A DNA stretch of 64,000 nt from Bartonella bacilliformis KC583 (lineage in GTDB: Bacteria; Pseudomonadota; Alphaproteobacteria; Rhizobiales; Rhizobiaceae). Below are positions 49,273-59,661 of the stretch, piece by piece. The stretch is taken from contig NC_008783.1 in NCBI RefSeq assembly GCF_000015445.1, positions 124,001-188,000 of the forward strand, written 5' to 3'. The position numbers and the translations under genes were made by a program. Under the pieces are notes generated by a model. That model was not told the DNA's origin. It worked only from the letters and a program-made list of their open reading frames with translations, and made no database searches. The number at the start of each line of letters is the position of its first letter. Positions within the stretch are counted from its first letter, which is position 1.

Positions 49273-50019
49273 TTAAGCTGATAATGCCGCTAAAACTTCA
49301 TCACTCACATCAAAATTAGCATAGACATTTTGCACGTCGTCATCTTCTTCCAATGTAGAGATGAGGCGTAAAATTGACATGGCTTTTTCTTCATCGACAG
49401 GGGCAAGTGTGGTTGGCTTCCAAATGGTTTTGATGGATTCTGCCTCGCCTAGGGTTGCTTCAAGCATTTTTGAAACTTCGCCAATATCTTCAAACGCACA
49501 CGTAATATGATGACCTGTTTCTTCTGATTGCACGTCTTCCGCGCCTGCTTCAATGGCGGCTTCCATAACGCTTTCTGCTGTACCGGCTTCAGGCTTGTAG
49601 ATAATTTCACCAATCCGGTTAAACATAAAGCCTACTGACCCTGTTTCCCCCAAAGCACCGCCAGCTTTGGTAAAGGCTGCACGCACATTGGAAGCGGTGC
49701 GGTTACGGTTATCGGTGAGGGCTTCAACAATGATAGCCACGCCGCCAGGGCCGTATCCCTCATACCGGACTTCATCATAATTTTCGACATCCCCGCCTGA
49801 AGCTTTCTTAATCGCTCGTTCAATATTATCTTTTGGCATCGATTGTGATTTAGCATTTTGCACAGCAAGTCTTAAACGCGGGTTCATCGCCGGGTCAGGA
49901 GAACCTTGTTTGGCAGCAACCGTAATTTCACGTGCAAGTTTAGAAAATACCTTTGAGCGTACTGCATCTTGGCGCCCTTTACGGTGCATAATATTTTTAA
50001 ATTGTGAATGGCCTGCCAT
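49273..50019 (-). CDS. YebC/PmpR family protein
   Basis: The 248-residue protein belongs to the YebC/PmpR/TACO1 family. Members were described as transcription regulators, and recent work ties some to translation of stalling sequences. The start [32 protein letters not shown] and the stretch [24 protein letters not shown] are the family signatures. ATG at 50019 follows GAGGGAGCC. In relatives the gene sits immediately upstream of ruvC, which is 9.6 kb away here. Confidence 0.94.
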   Translation of the reverse strand: MAGHSQFKNIMHRKGRQDAVRSKVFSKLAREITVAAKQGSPDPAMNPRLRLAVQNAKSQSMPKDNIERAIKKASGGDVENYDEVRYEGYGPGGVAIIVEALTDNRNRTASNVRAAFTKAGGALGETGSVGFMFNRIGEIIYKPEAGTAESVMEAAIEAGAEDVQSEETGHHITCAFEDIGEVSKMLEATLGEAESIKTIWKPTTLAPVDEEKAMSILRLISTLEEDDDVQNVYANFDVSDEVLAALSA

Positions 50020-50561
50020 TGGCTCCCTCTCTGTTTAATGAGTGAGTGATCGATACTATTTCGCTTGTGCTTAAAAAGCACTTATGAAAGGGTATAGACG
50101 ATTGAACGAAGGCCTTTATAAAAAAAATCCTATCAAAGGTAAAGATCCTCATAAAGAGAGATATCTTGTCGTGGCATAAAAATCACGTTATAAACAAAGG
50201 ATCACGCTATAAAAAGGGGTCATTGTGTGATAGAAGTAATGTATTCGCAGCCAAAGTGGGATGTTAATGTCTTAATTTAAGGAGATATTCGTGTCTACTG
50301 ATTTGGGGCGAATGAAGAGGGCCTCTTTTTTTATATAAAATTTATATAGAAAAAGAGCGCAAACCCTGTGGCTTGACGAAACTGTGATCTGCTGGTCCCT
50401 ATGATTTGAAAAAATCTATGGTTAAAAAACCTTTGGCTTGAAAAACTCGTGATTTGATGATCTACAGATTGAAAAATCTACAGTTTGAAAATGGGCAGTT
50501 TCCTGCCTTTAAAAAGGAAAGCAAGCTACCTTTAAAAAAGGAAAGATAAGGAATAAGAAAA
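50020..50561. other. Gap between divergent yebC and TrcR genes
   Basis: About 540 bases. The part from about 50360 to 50550 holds related phrases such as GATTTGAAAAAATCTA / GATTGAAAAATCTACAG and CTTTAAAAAGGAAAG twice (about 50510-50547). Promoters for both genes must lie here. Confidence 0.45.
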
Positions 50562-51263
50562 ATGGCAACGCAACTCTTGATGCCCAAAGCAACAGCTGTT
50601 TGGCTGGTTGATAATACAGCACTTTCTTTTGAACAAATTGCAGATTTTTGTAAATTGCATGTGTTGGAGGTAAAAGCGATTGCCGATGGTGACAGTTCTT
50701 GCAGTATTAAAGGGCTTAACCCTATCAGCTCTGGGCAATTGACACGCAGTGAGATTACGCGCGTTGAGGCAGATCCAACAGCTCGTCTTAAACTTGCTGA
50801 ATCTAAAGTAAACATTCCTCTTCCTAAGCGTAAAGGTGCACGCTACATTCCTCTTTCTCGGCGCCAAGACCGCCCAAATGGAATTTTATGGTTGGTACTC
50901 AACCATCCTGAATTAAAAGATGCACAAATTGCACGATTAATTGGAACAACAAAGTCAACCATTGAGCAAATTCGTAATAGAACCCATTGGAATAGCTCTA
51001 ATCTTACTCCTATGGACCCTGTTGGGTTGGGATTGTGTTCGCAAATTGATTTCGAGATTGAATTGCGGCGTGCTGCAAAAAATCGTCCTCAGTCTGAACA
51101 GCGGGATGAAACTTTGTTGCCTGCATCTGTTACAGAAAATGCTCTCTTCGATTTAATGAGAAAGAAGGGGGAAGATAAATCTATAAAGAATCAAGAATTT
51201 GACGCAGATAAGGTTTTTGCTAAATTAAATACACAGGTAAGAGACGCGCAAGACGCTGAATAG
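50562..51263 (+). CDS. TrcR-type cell-cycle regulator (DUF1013)
   Basis: The 233-residue protein matches DUF1013, an alphaproteobacterial family whose Rickettsiales/Rhizobiales members are described as the transcriptional regulator TrcR. N-terminal half: LMPKATAVWLVDNTALSFEQIADFCKLHVLEVKAIADG, a helix-turn-helix-like segment. A second such segment is LKDAQIARLIGTTKSTIEQIRNRTHWN. The C-terminal tail is charged. The closeness to pal is positional only. Confidence 0.85.
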   Translation: MATQLLMPKATAVWLVDNTALSFEQIADFCKLHVLEVKAIADGDSSCSIKGLNPISSGQLTRSEITRVEADPTARLKLAESKVNIPLPKRKGARYIPLSRRQDRPNGILWLVLNHPELKDAQIARLIGTTKSTIEQIRNRTHWNSSNLTPMDPVGLGLCSQIDFEIELRRAAKNRPQSEQRDETLLPASVTENALFDLMRKKGEDKSIKNQEFDADKVFAKLNTQVRDAQDAE

Positions 51264-51580
51264 ATATTTTAAGAGAGGTTTTAAAAAGGGCACAGCAGAG
51301 ACGCAAGTCAAACAGGTGATACTTATGCCTTAAGGCGTTTGTGTTTCCTAGCGGGCGGCTTTGACAAAGGGGCTTTGATAAAATGGCCCTATCAATAGGG
51401 TAAGGTGAGAGATTTTTGTTAAAAGATGAAAAATAAAAAAAGAAGACGAGTATAAAAAAGACAAAGATTTTTCTTACTTAATTCTTGTTGGGATTTTTTT
51501 AATGATACTGCATTAAATTTTCCCTTTTAGTGCTTTTAAATTACCCCAACTTTGACCTTTATAAGGAGGAGAATGAGCGT
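51264..51580. other. Gap between TrcR and pal
   Basis: About 317 bases without a supported gene. It ends with a strong ribosome binding site, AAGGAGGAG (about 51563-51571), for pal. Confidence 0.4.
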
Positions 51581-52105
51581 ATGGGTTTTGTTCACAGAAT
51601 TATCCGCTGTCCATTGACTATGGTCTTTGTTTGTTTGCTAAGTGTGGCTGGATGTGGGAAAAAAAATATCAATCCAACCAATGGTATGGGATTTTTTGCA
51701 AACAATGCAGAGTATAGTTATGGGAATGCGACGCCAGGTTCAGAGCAAGATTTTGCGATAACTGTTGGTGATCGTGTTTTCTTTAGTCTTGATTCTTCTG
51801 TTATTGAAGCGGACGCTCAACGTATTTTAGTGCGCCAAGCAGAATGGTTGCTTCTTTATCCCCATCATACCATCATGATTGAAGGCCATGCGGATGACCG
51901 CGGAACACGCGAGTATAATCTAGCTCTTGGGCAACGCCGTGCTATTGCGGTACGGGATTATTTGGTTTCTCTTGGTGTTTCTCCACAACGGATGAAAACC
52001 ATGTCTTACGGTAAAGAAAGGCCTGTTGCTGTGTGTGATGATATCTCTTGTTGGAATCAAAATCGACGGGTGGTTATTAGCATTACGTCAGGGCGCGGTG
52101 CGTAA
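51581..52105 (+). CDS. pal: Peptidoglycan-associated lipoprotein Pal
   Basis: This outer-membrane lipoprotein (174 residues) anchors the Tol-Pal machine to peptidoglycan. The lipobox is SVAGC (Cys25). The OmpA-like domain contains VFFSLDSSVIEADAQRILVRQAEWL and the meso-DAP-binding region IEGHADDRGTREYNLALGQRRA. ATG at 51581 is behind AAGGAGGAGAATGAGCGT; an open frame reaches back to 51530. In relatives tolB is directly upstream and ybgF/cpoB downstream; neither is adjacent here. Confidence 0.95.
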   Translation: MGFVHRIIRCPLTMVFVCLLSVAGCGKKNINPTNGMGFFANNAEYSYGNATPGSEQDFAITVGDRVFFSLDSSVIEADAQRILVRQAEWLLLYPHHTIMIEGHADDRGTREYNLALGQRRAIAVRDYLVSLGVSPQRMKTMSYGKERPVAVCDDISCWNQNRRVVISITSGRGA

Positions 52106-52239
52106 GGGTTTTTGTCAAAAATCTATTTTTCCTATTGAGAAAGAGAGCTTTATTGCTGAAAAAAGAGCAGGGCGTGTTAACTGCTTAAGGGCATAAGGGT
52201 GGTTTTTATAGAAGAGCAATAGCCCTGCAAGCTTTTTAC
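52106..52239. other. Non-coding DNA just after pal
   Basis: Short stretch before the 92-base repeat array. It contains a weak GTTTTTGTCAAAAATC inverted repeat right after the stop (about 52108-52124). No trace of ybgF/cpoB is recognisable. Confidence 0.4.
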
Positions 52240-52791
52240 GCAAAGCTTTTTGCCTGCATTGAGCCCGTTTTGTTTTTGTGCTCGCTCCCTTTTAAGAGAG
52301 TCTGGCTTTCTTGAGGATGCTCTCTTTTTACGCAAAGCTTTTTGCCTCTATTGAGTCCGTTTTGTTTTTTCGCTCGCTTCCTTTTAAGAGAGTTTGGCTT
52401 TCTTGAGAATGCTCTCTTTTTACGCAAAGCTTTTTGCCTCTATTGAGCCCGTTTTGTTTTTGCGCTCACTCCCTTTTAAGAGAGTATGGCTTTCTTGAGG
52501 ATGCTCTCTTTTTGCGCAAAGCTTTTTGCCTCTATTGAGCCCGTTTTGTTTTTTCGCTCACTTCCTTTTAAGAGAGTTTGTCTTTCTTGAGAATGCTCTC
52601 TTTTTGCGCAAAGCTTTTTGCCTCTATTGAGCCCGTTTTGTTTTTGCGCTCGCTTCCTTTTAAGAGAGTCTGGCTTTCTTGAGAATGCTCTCTTTTTGCG
52701 CAAAGCTTTTTGCTTCTATTGAGCCCGTTTTGTTTTTGTGCTCGCTTCCTTTTAAGAGAGTTTGTCTTTCTTGAGGATACTCTTTTTTGCA
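52240..52791. repeat. Six 92-base tandem repeats downstream of pal
   Basis: Units begin with GCAAAGCTTTTTGCC at 52240, 52332, 52424, 52516, 52608 and 52700, a constant 92-base period with a few substitutions per unit. Each unit contains AAGAGAG and CTCTCTT about 20 bases apart, a potential 7-base stem. It also has the near-palindrome GCAAAGCTTTTTGC. The period is not a multiple of three, so coding is unlikely. Confidence 0.95.
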
Positions 52792-53160
52792 GATTTTTTA
52801 TTTTTCGCTTTAAGAAGAGGACGAATTCGGGGGGGGAGCGCTTTCATATGATCGTGTTTTTTCGGCAGGCCTGGCCATCTGGCTCTTTTCCCAGCAGACC
52901 GTGTTATCCATGTCTTTTCCAGCTGACAAAAAAGATAAGAAGGCAAAAAGAGAAAGGGCTTTTGAGGTATCTTCTAAATATTTTTCGGGTTTTACGTGTG
53001 TTCTTTCCCAAAAATTCAAGATAAGGTTGAAGTTCACTGTGAGTCTCGCTACTCTTGGAGCCACTTGAAAAGCTATAAACGCTTTTGTCAGGGTGTTTCA
53101 ACAGGGATAAATAGTGAACAATATTTTATCAAAGCCTTAAGGAAGGAAAAATCGTTTTCA
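52792..53160. other. DNA between the 92-base array and the preferred tilS start
   Basis: The tilS frame is open from a GTG at 52996, but this part codes for unremarkable sequence without TilS similarity. No ybgF gene is seen where relatives have it. Confidence 0.4.
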
Positions 53161-55143
53161 GTGTTTGTTGAATTAGCAAAAAATGTGTTTAAAGAGTCGG
53201 ATTTTGCTCAGTGTCAGAAACTGATCTTAGCGGTTTCAGGAGGAAGTGATTCGCTGGCTTTGTTGTTTTTGCTGAGAGACTATTTCAAAACATGGTCTGC
53301 TGCTGATGAGACTGTTTCCTCAAGATCTCTTTCTTCTGGGCCACTTTTTTCTGATATTATACCTGAAAATAATTTTCAAAGCACTCCTAAGACGATGCCT
53401 GATTTCTCTGAGGCTATCCCTGGGACTATTTCTGAAGAAATGTCTGAAGCTATTTCTGAGATTACTTCCTCTGAACCCTTTTCCTCAGGATCTTTCTCTT
53501 CTGGGCTTCTCTCTGCTGAAAATATTCCTGTTAAAAAAATCCCCCCTGAAATTATTGTGGTGACGGTTGATCATCAATTGCGTGCAGAATCTGCTTTGGA
53601 AGCAGAAAATGTTGCTGCTCTTTGTCGCGCGTATCACATTAAACATGTCATTGTGCGGTGGGAAGGCGAAAAGCCAAAGACAAATATTGCTCAACAAGCC
53701 CGTATTGCCCGCTATGATTTGCTTTTTAAAGAAGCTGAAAAACAAGGTGCAACATTGATTATGACAGGGCATACGCTCAATGATCAGGTGGAAACTTATC
53801 ACATGCGTCGTCAACGCCTTCACAAGGGTGCTGTTGTTGCTGAGCCAGAGGGAGAGGATGATACAAAGCAAGAGGCCGATACTAGACAAAAAATTGGAGC
53901 AGAGAAAAAAGCCAAGCCAGAGATAGAAGTCCAACCAGAGGTCTGCCTAGAAAGAGGGGCAGAAGCTCAACCAGAGACAGAGCTTGCACTCAATGTTGTG
54001 CCACAAGCAGAGTCAAAGGCACCCAAAAAGGCCGAGAAAGCGGCGGGTCGTGGTGCATATCAAGAATTTGCTGCTGAAAATGTGGAGCAAGGTTTATCAG
54101 GTTACGATGGGGAAAGCTTGTCAGGTTACGATAAGCAAAGTCTATCAGGTTGCGATGGGGAAAGTGTGTCAGGTTGCGATGGGGAAAGTTTATCAGATCA
54201 AAATTTATCAAATCAGAGAGAAGAGAGCGATTTATTTTATGAACGGGGTTTAGCCTGTATCCCGAGAGAGGCATTGTTGCGTGGCAAGGTGCGTTTGATC
54301 CGCCCTTTACTTGGCGTTAAGCGGAAAATATTGCGTGCTTATTTATCTTTGCAAGGAACATCATGGATCGATGACCCGACCAATGAAGATCGCAAATTTG
54401 AACGCGTGCGTGTGCGCCATTCTCTGCATCAACAAAAGCTTGCTGACATCGCCAAAAAGGTTAATCACGCGGCTGTGCAACGGCGCAAACAAGCGCAAGA
54501 TATTGCAGATTTGATTTTGGCTTTAGATATTTGTGTTGAATATGGGCGTTGCTTTATCAGGAAGCCTGCACCCTTCTTACAACAGCATGCCAGCTTTCCC
54601 TTTGTTGTTGGGTTGTTTGTGGTGTTGATGGGGGGCAATCCTTATTTACTGCCTTCTCGAAAAGTGGCAGCGCTTGGGCGAAAATTATCTTTACAGCATC
54701 CAGAAAAACAACGTTTCACGCTGGCTGGGTCTGTTATCGAATATAATCACAAAGGCATTGTGTGTTGGCGCGAAGCACGCAACATTAAGGAAGAAATTCT
54801 CTTCCCAGGACAAAGCTTGCTGTGGGATGGGCGCTATCAGATCACCAATCATGATGACGAGGCTATCCGCGTTGGACCAGCAGATATTGACCATTTAAAA
54901 TATTTTCTCAAACAAGGAGCTATGGAGGGTATCTTGAATTTTGAGCGGCCTCATTTTCCCTCTTTACAGTCTCTTTTGATGATTTCGAAGAGTCAAGGCG
55001 TTGATATTCCAGATTTGACTCCCCATCTCTATAGTAAGCGCAAAGTCATCATCAAACGTATTATGGCACCCTTTGATTGGTTGTTATCACGCGAAGATGC
55101 TGCTATCGTTAATGTTGTAGAGCCTTTATTAAACATCGAGTAA
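53161..55143 (+). CDS. tilS: tRNA(Ile)-lysidine synthase with two large insertions
   Basis: TilS converts the wobble cytidine of tRNA-Ile(CAU) to lysidine, an essential step for reading AUA. The PP-loop SGGSDS lies at about residues 26-31, then VTVDHQLRAES, TGHTLNDQVET, RPLLGVKRKILRAYL and DDPTNED. Two insertions stretch the protein to 660 residues (family about 430-500). The first, about residues 45-125, is Ser/Glu/Pro-rich, between the first helix and second strand. The second, about 219-360, is acidic and includes four 8-residue LSG-[YC]-D repeats. GTG 53161 is preferred; 52996 is possible. Confidence 0.9.
   Translation: MFVELAKNVFKESDFAQCQKLILAVSGGSDSLALLFLLRDYFKTWSAADETVSSRSLSSGPLFSDIIPENNFQSTPKTMPDFSEAIPGTISEEMSEAISEITSSEPFSSGSFSSGLLSAENIPVKKIPPEIIVVTVDHQLRAESALEAENVAALCRAYHIKHVIVRWEGEKPKTNIAQQARIARYDLLFKEAEKQGATLIMTGHTLNDQVETYHMRRQRLHKGAVVAEPEGEDDTKQEADTRQKIGAEKKAKPEIEVQPEVCLERGAEAQPETELALNVVPQAESKAPKKAEKAAGRGAYQEFAAENVEQGLSGYDGESLSGYDKQSLSGCDGESVSGCDGESLSDQNLSNQREESDLFYERGLACIPREALLRGKVRLIRPLLGVKRKILRAYLSLQGTSWIDDPTNEDRKFERVRVRHSLHQQKLADIAKKVNHAAVQRRKQAQDIADLILALDICVEYGRCFIRKPAPFLQQHASFPFVVGLFVVLMGGNPYLLPSRKVAALGRKLSLQHPEKQRFTLAGSVIEYNHKGIVCWREARNIKEEILFPGQSLLWDGRYQITNHDDEAIRVGPADIDHLKYFLKQGAMEGILNFERPHFPSLQSLLMISKSQGVDIPDLTPHLYSKRKVIIKRIMAPFDWLLSREDAAIVNVVEPLLNIE
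54094..54189 (+). repeat. Four in-frame 24-base repeats within tilS
   Basis: Units at 54094, 54118, 54142 and 54166 encode LSGYDGES, LSGYDKQS, LSGCDGES and VSGCDGES. A fifth, decayed unit (LSDQNLSN) follows. The array lies in the second insertion of TilS. Confidence 0.9.
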
Positions 55144-55266
55144 AAGAATTGAAAAAAATTATCCTAAAAGATTAAGAAACCGCTTTCTTTCTCTTGGCAA
55201 GGCTGAGACAAGATTATATGCTATAAAGACTTCTTCGAGAACCTGTATCTGATAAATGGGCCAAAT

Positions 55267-57561
55267 ATGAATTCTAATTTTCGATCCTTGATGATTTGGG
55301 GCCTTATCGCCTTATTTTTAATCGTTTTATTTTCTTTTTTTAATGGCAACAGGCAACGCGCCAGCAATGGTGAGGTTTCCTATTCCGAATTTTTACAAAA
55401 GATCGACAATAATGAATTGAAAACGGTGACCATCCAAGGTCAGAAATTAACAGGGCAAACGGCGGATCGTCGTATGATTTCAACTTATGCGCCAAGAGAT
55501 CCCGGTTTGGTACAAAGATTAAATACAAACAAGGTTAATATTAGAGCTGTGCCCGAAAGCTCTGGCAATAGCATTTTCCTCAATTTATTATTCTCACTGC
55601 TTCCTGTTCTGATTATCGTGGGGGCATGGATCTTCTTTATGCGGCAAATGCAAGGGGGATCACGCGGTGCCCTGGGCTTTGGAAAATCAAAAGCAAAATT
55701 GCTGACAGAAGCGCAAGGGCGTGTCACCTTTAAAGATGTTGCTGGGGTTGAAGAAGCTAAGCAAGATTTGCAAGAAATTGTCGATTTTTTGCGTGAACCA
55801 CAAAAATTTCAGCGTTTAGGGGGGCGTATCCCACGAGGCGTTTTGTTGGTGGGACCGCCAGGAACCGGAAAAACATTGCTAGCACGCTCTATTGCTGGGG
55901 AAGCCAATGTACCGTTTTTCACCATTTCAGGGTCAGATTTTGTTGAAATGTTTGTTGGTGTTGGAGCAAGCCGTGTGCGCGACATGTTTGAACAGGCGAA
56001 GAAAAATGCTCCTTGCATTATCTTTATCGATGAAATTGACGCTGTTGGCCGGCATCGTGGTGCCGGGTTGGGCGGTGGAAATGATGAACGGGAACAGACA
56101 TTAAACCAGCTGCTGGTTGAAATGGATGGCTTTGAACCCAATGAAAGCATCATTCTTATTGCTGCAACAAACCGGCCAGATGTGTTGGACCCTGCTTTGT
56201 TAAGACCAGGGCGGTTTGACCGACAAGTTGTGGTGCCCAACCCTGATGTTGCTGGGCGTGAGAAGATTTTAGAAGTTCATGTGCGCAATGTGCCTTTGGC
56301 GCCAAATGTTAATTTGAGAGTTTTAGCACGGGGAACCCCGGGATTTTCAGGGGCGGATTTGATGAATCTTGTCAATGAAGCTGCTTTGATGGCGGCAAGC
56401 CGCAATAAAAAAGTGGTCACAATGCAAGAGTTTGAAGATGCCAAAGATAAAGTGATGATGGGGGCTGAACGCCGTTCAACCGCCATGACACAGGAAGAAA
56501 AAGAACTCACTGCTTATCACGAAGCAGGGCACGCAATTGTGGCTTTAAATGTGCCTGTCAGTGACCCTGTTCATAAAGCAACAATCGTGCCACGGGGCCG
56601 GGCTTTGGGGATGGTGATGCAATTGCCTGAAGGCGATCGTTATTCCATGAGCTATCTCTGGATGGTTTCACGTTTGGCCATTATGATGGGCGGAAGAGTG
56701 GCAGAAGAGTTGAAATTTGGCAAAGAAAATATCACCTCTGGGGCTGCATCGGACATTGAACAGGCAACAAAATTGGCCCGTGCTATGATCACCCGGTGGG
56801 GGTTTTCCGATATGCTTGGACATGTTGCTTATGGTGACAATCAAGATGAAATCTTTTTGGGCCATTCTGTGGCAAGGACACAAAATATCTCTGAAGAAAC
56901 CGCCCGCATGATTGATGCTGAGGTACGCAGACTGATTGATGACGCCTATAAAACAGCGACAAAAATTCTCAAAACACAAAATAAACAATGGTTAGCCTTG
57001 GCGCAAGGATTATTGGAATATGAAACATTAACGGGGACAGAAATTAATGAAGTGATTGCAGGAAAACCTCCTTCACGCACACAGGGCAGTGATACTGCGC
57101 CTTTGCGCACGTCTTCTGTGCCGAAGATTGGCGCTAAAAATAGCAAAGGGGCTTCAAAGTCTGGTGATGCTGAAGAAACAGAACCAAGCGTTGGGACAAA
57201 AGCTACCGCAGCGAGTTCTGCTAAAAAGGTGGTAAAAAATGCGTCTGCTAAAAGTGCGGAAAAGAAGGCATCCGGCACACAAGTCAAAGCAGCAACACCG
57301 GCCGCAACGTCTATCAAAGCCACATCAGCGAAGGTAGCATCAGCGAAAGCGGAAACAGAGAATGTAGCATCGGCGCAGGCAGCAACAGAGAATGTAGCCA
57401 TGGTAAAAGCAGCAACAGCCAATGTGGCCAAGAAAAGCGTGGAAAGTGCGCAGGCTGATGATGCTGAAAAAAAACGTCTAGAAGAGCATAATAAATCAGC
57501 ACATAATAAAAAAGGCAATTTAACGGCAGGAGCCGCAAGCAACACAGAAGATGAAAAGTAA
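55267..57561 (+). CDS. ftsH: ATP-dependent zinc metalloprotease FtsH with extended tail
   Basis: This membrane-anchored AAA+ protease (764 residues) degrades membrane proteins and regulators such as RpoH. Two N-terminal membrane helices flank a periplasmic domain. Walker A GPPGTGKT is at 196-203, with [15 protein letters not shown] and the zinc site HEAGH at 418-422. The conserved core ends near [11 protein letters not shown] (about residue 605). A tail of about 155 Ala/Lys/Ser/Thr-rich residues follows, with ATENVA/ATANVA repeats. E. coli FtsH is about 644 residues, so the tail is unusually long. Confidence 0.96.
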
Positions 57562-58308
57562 GGGTATCTGCGTGATACGAGAAAGGGAGCCTTCTTTTTT
57601 ATAGGGGTCCCCTGTTGCACAGCATCATGCTTTTTCAATGATAAGAACCAAATTTGTGAAAATAAGAGCCACGCTCTTATTCTTGCAAGACAGATTGCCA
57701 ACAAGAATGCGTGAAGATTGAAGCCCATGAGCATTGCACTTTTGTTAAAAATATGAGCATTGAACTTTTGTCAAAAATGATGTGTGAAGATTGAGGTCTC
57801 GTAAGGGTGAAGTTTTGTCAGCAAAGGCATGTGGACTTAAAATTTGTATAGGATTGAGGCTCTATCGACAAGGACATGATGAGTGAGCTCTAAGAGTAAG
57901 CTCTTGTTAAAATGGCCTATGGAGATTTTGGCCTTTGTTGAAATTTGGAAATGGGATAACGCTTTCAACGTTGAGCTTTCTGCTCTAAATTTTCAGCTTT
58001 GATAAATGGACCGCGTCTAGGGAGATGAGTTATTCTTTGCAGCTGTTCAGTATAGAGTAAAAGGGTTTTGCGAGAATTTTTTAAAATGAGGTGAGCATTT
58101 TCTTAAATGAGATTGTAGAGAAATAAAGGCTATTCTTTTTGTGAATTTTAGATCAGTTTATAAAAACAGTGTGTGGTTTTTCAGGATTTAGAGAATAGTG
58201 TAAGTCGGGAACTCATGAAAAGGGTTGCGTCTTGTTTTGTTGAAAAAGATAAGCACTCTGGGGGAAAGTTTGTAACGGGCTTCAAACAGTCGTGGTAAAG
58301 GAAACAAA
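57562..58308. other. 747-base gap between ftsH and glmM
   Basis: A weak intrinsic-terminator candidate (AAAGGGAGCCTTCTTTTTT, about 57582-57600) follows ftsH. A direct repeat ATGAGCATTG-ACTTTTGT-AAAAAT occurs at about 57727 and 57752, and GTGAAGATTGA recurs about 70 bases apart on either side of it. No gene is seen. Confidence 0.5.
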
Positions 58309-59661
58309 ATGGCGCGTAAATATTTCGGTACAGATGGAATCCGTGGAAAAGCTAATATTTTCCCCATGACACCAGATTTCGCCATGAAAGTGGGGATAGC
58401 TGTTGGTGTTTTGTTTCGATCAAAAGCGACATCCCGTCGTGTTGTCATCGGGAAAGATACTCGATTATCTTGTTATATGCTTGAAAATGCTTTGGTTGCA
58501 GGGTTCACAGCAGCAGGGATGGATGCCTTTTTGCTGGGGCCTATCCCAACACCTGCTGTGGCGATGTTGTGTCGTTCATTACGCGCTGATATTGGGGTGA
58601 TGATTTCTGCCTCTCATAATGCTTTTTATGATAATGGCATCAAGCTTTTTGGTCCTGATGGTTTTAAGCTGTCAGATGAAAAAGAAACAAAAATAGAGGC
58701 TTTGCTTGATTCTGATATTTCAGAACTGCCCCTGGCCAATTGTGAAGAAATTGGGCGAGCAAAACGGGTTGAAGGCGATATTTATCGTTATATTGAGTAT
58801 GCCAAGCGGACTTTGCCGCGTGATGTGCGTTTGGATGCTTTGCGTATTGTGGTTGATTGTGCCAATGGTGCTACCTATAAAGCGGCGCCGCGTGCTTTAT
58901 GGGAATTAGGGGCTGAGGTTATTGCCATTAATGATGAACCTAATGGTTTTAATATTAATCAAGAATGTGGTTCAACAGATCTGACATCTTTAAGAAATAA
59001 AGTTCATGAAGTGCGTGCTGATGTTGGTATTGCACTTGATGGTGATGGCGATCGTGTTTTGATGGTTGATGAAAAAGGGCAAATGATTGATGGTGATCAG
59101 TTGATTGCGGTCATTGCGGAACATTGGCACAAAACTGGGCGGTTGCACCATAAAGGCATTGTGACAACGGTGATGTCGAATTTAGGGTTGGAGCGCTTTT
59201 TATCGGAAAAAGGGCTAAAGCTTATCCGCACAGATGTTGGGGATCGCTATGTTGTTGATATGATGCGCCAGAAGAAATATAATATTGGTGGTGAATCCTC
59301 TGGCCATATTATTTTGAGTGATTTCTGCACCACGGGGGATGGCTTGGTGGCCGCTTTGCAGGTTTTGGCTTGTATGAAGGAAAGTCAACAACCGATGAGC
59401 CAGTTGTGTAAGCGCTTTGAGCCTGTGCCACAAATTTTGAAAAACAAGGTCGTGCACAATAAAAATGTCTTGCAAAAGTCTGAAGTGCAAGCAGCCCTTA
59501 CGAAAGCCTCTGAGCATTTAGGCAAAGAGGGGCGGCTGTTGGTGCGCGCTTCTGGGACAGAACCGGTGATCCGTGTCATGGCAGAAGGGGATGACCGCAA
59601 AGCTATGACTGCTATAGTTGATGATCTCATTACGCTGATTGCGCGCCATGATCATGATTAA
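58309..59661 (+). CDS. glmM: Phosphoglucosamine mutase
   Basis: The enzyme interconverts glucosamine-6-phosphate and glucosamine-1-phosphate for UDP-GlcNAc, feeding peptidoglycan and LPS synthesis. The protein is 450 residues. The phosphoserine loop ISASHN places the active Ser at residue 102, matching the family. The metal loop DGDGDR and sugar loop GGESSGH are intact. The C-terminal [15 protein letters not shown] binds phosphate. It follows ftsH as in other Rhizobiales, but with a 747-base gap. Confidence 0.97.
   Translation: MARKYFGTDGIRGKANIFPMTPDFAMKVGIAVGVLFRSKATSRRVVIGKDTRLSCYMLENALVAGFTAAGMDAFLLGPIPTPAVAMLCRSLRADIGVMISASHNAFYDNGIKLFGPDGFKLSDEKETKIEALLDSDISELPLANCEEIGRAKRVEGDIYRYIEYAKRTLPRDVRLDALRIVVDCANGATYKAAPRALWELGAEVIAINDEPNGFNINQECGSTDLTSLRNKVHEVRADVGIALDGDGDRVLMVDEKGQMIDGDQLIAVIAEHWHKTGRLHHKGIVTTVMSNLGLERFLSEKGLKLIRTDVGDRYVVDMMRQKKYNIGGESSGHIILSDFCTTGDGLVAALQVLACMKESQQPMSQLCKRFEPVPQILKNKVVHNKNVLQKSEVQAALTKASEHLGKEGRLLVRASGTEPVIRVMAEGDDRKAMTAIVDDLITLIARHDHD

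Noticed and set aside
52236..52703. Minus-strand frames with basic repeat peptides in the 92-base array
   Set aside because: The period is not a multiple of three, so units are read in shifting frames; no start signal.
52240..52791. CRISPR array
   Set aside because: Units are contiguous, 92 bases long and similar along their whole length; there are no unique spacers and no cas genes.
52710..53024. Plus-strand frame before tilS that might be a ybgF/cpoB remnant
   Set aside because: No coiled coil or TPR-like sequence and no signal peptide; starts inside the last repeat unit.
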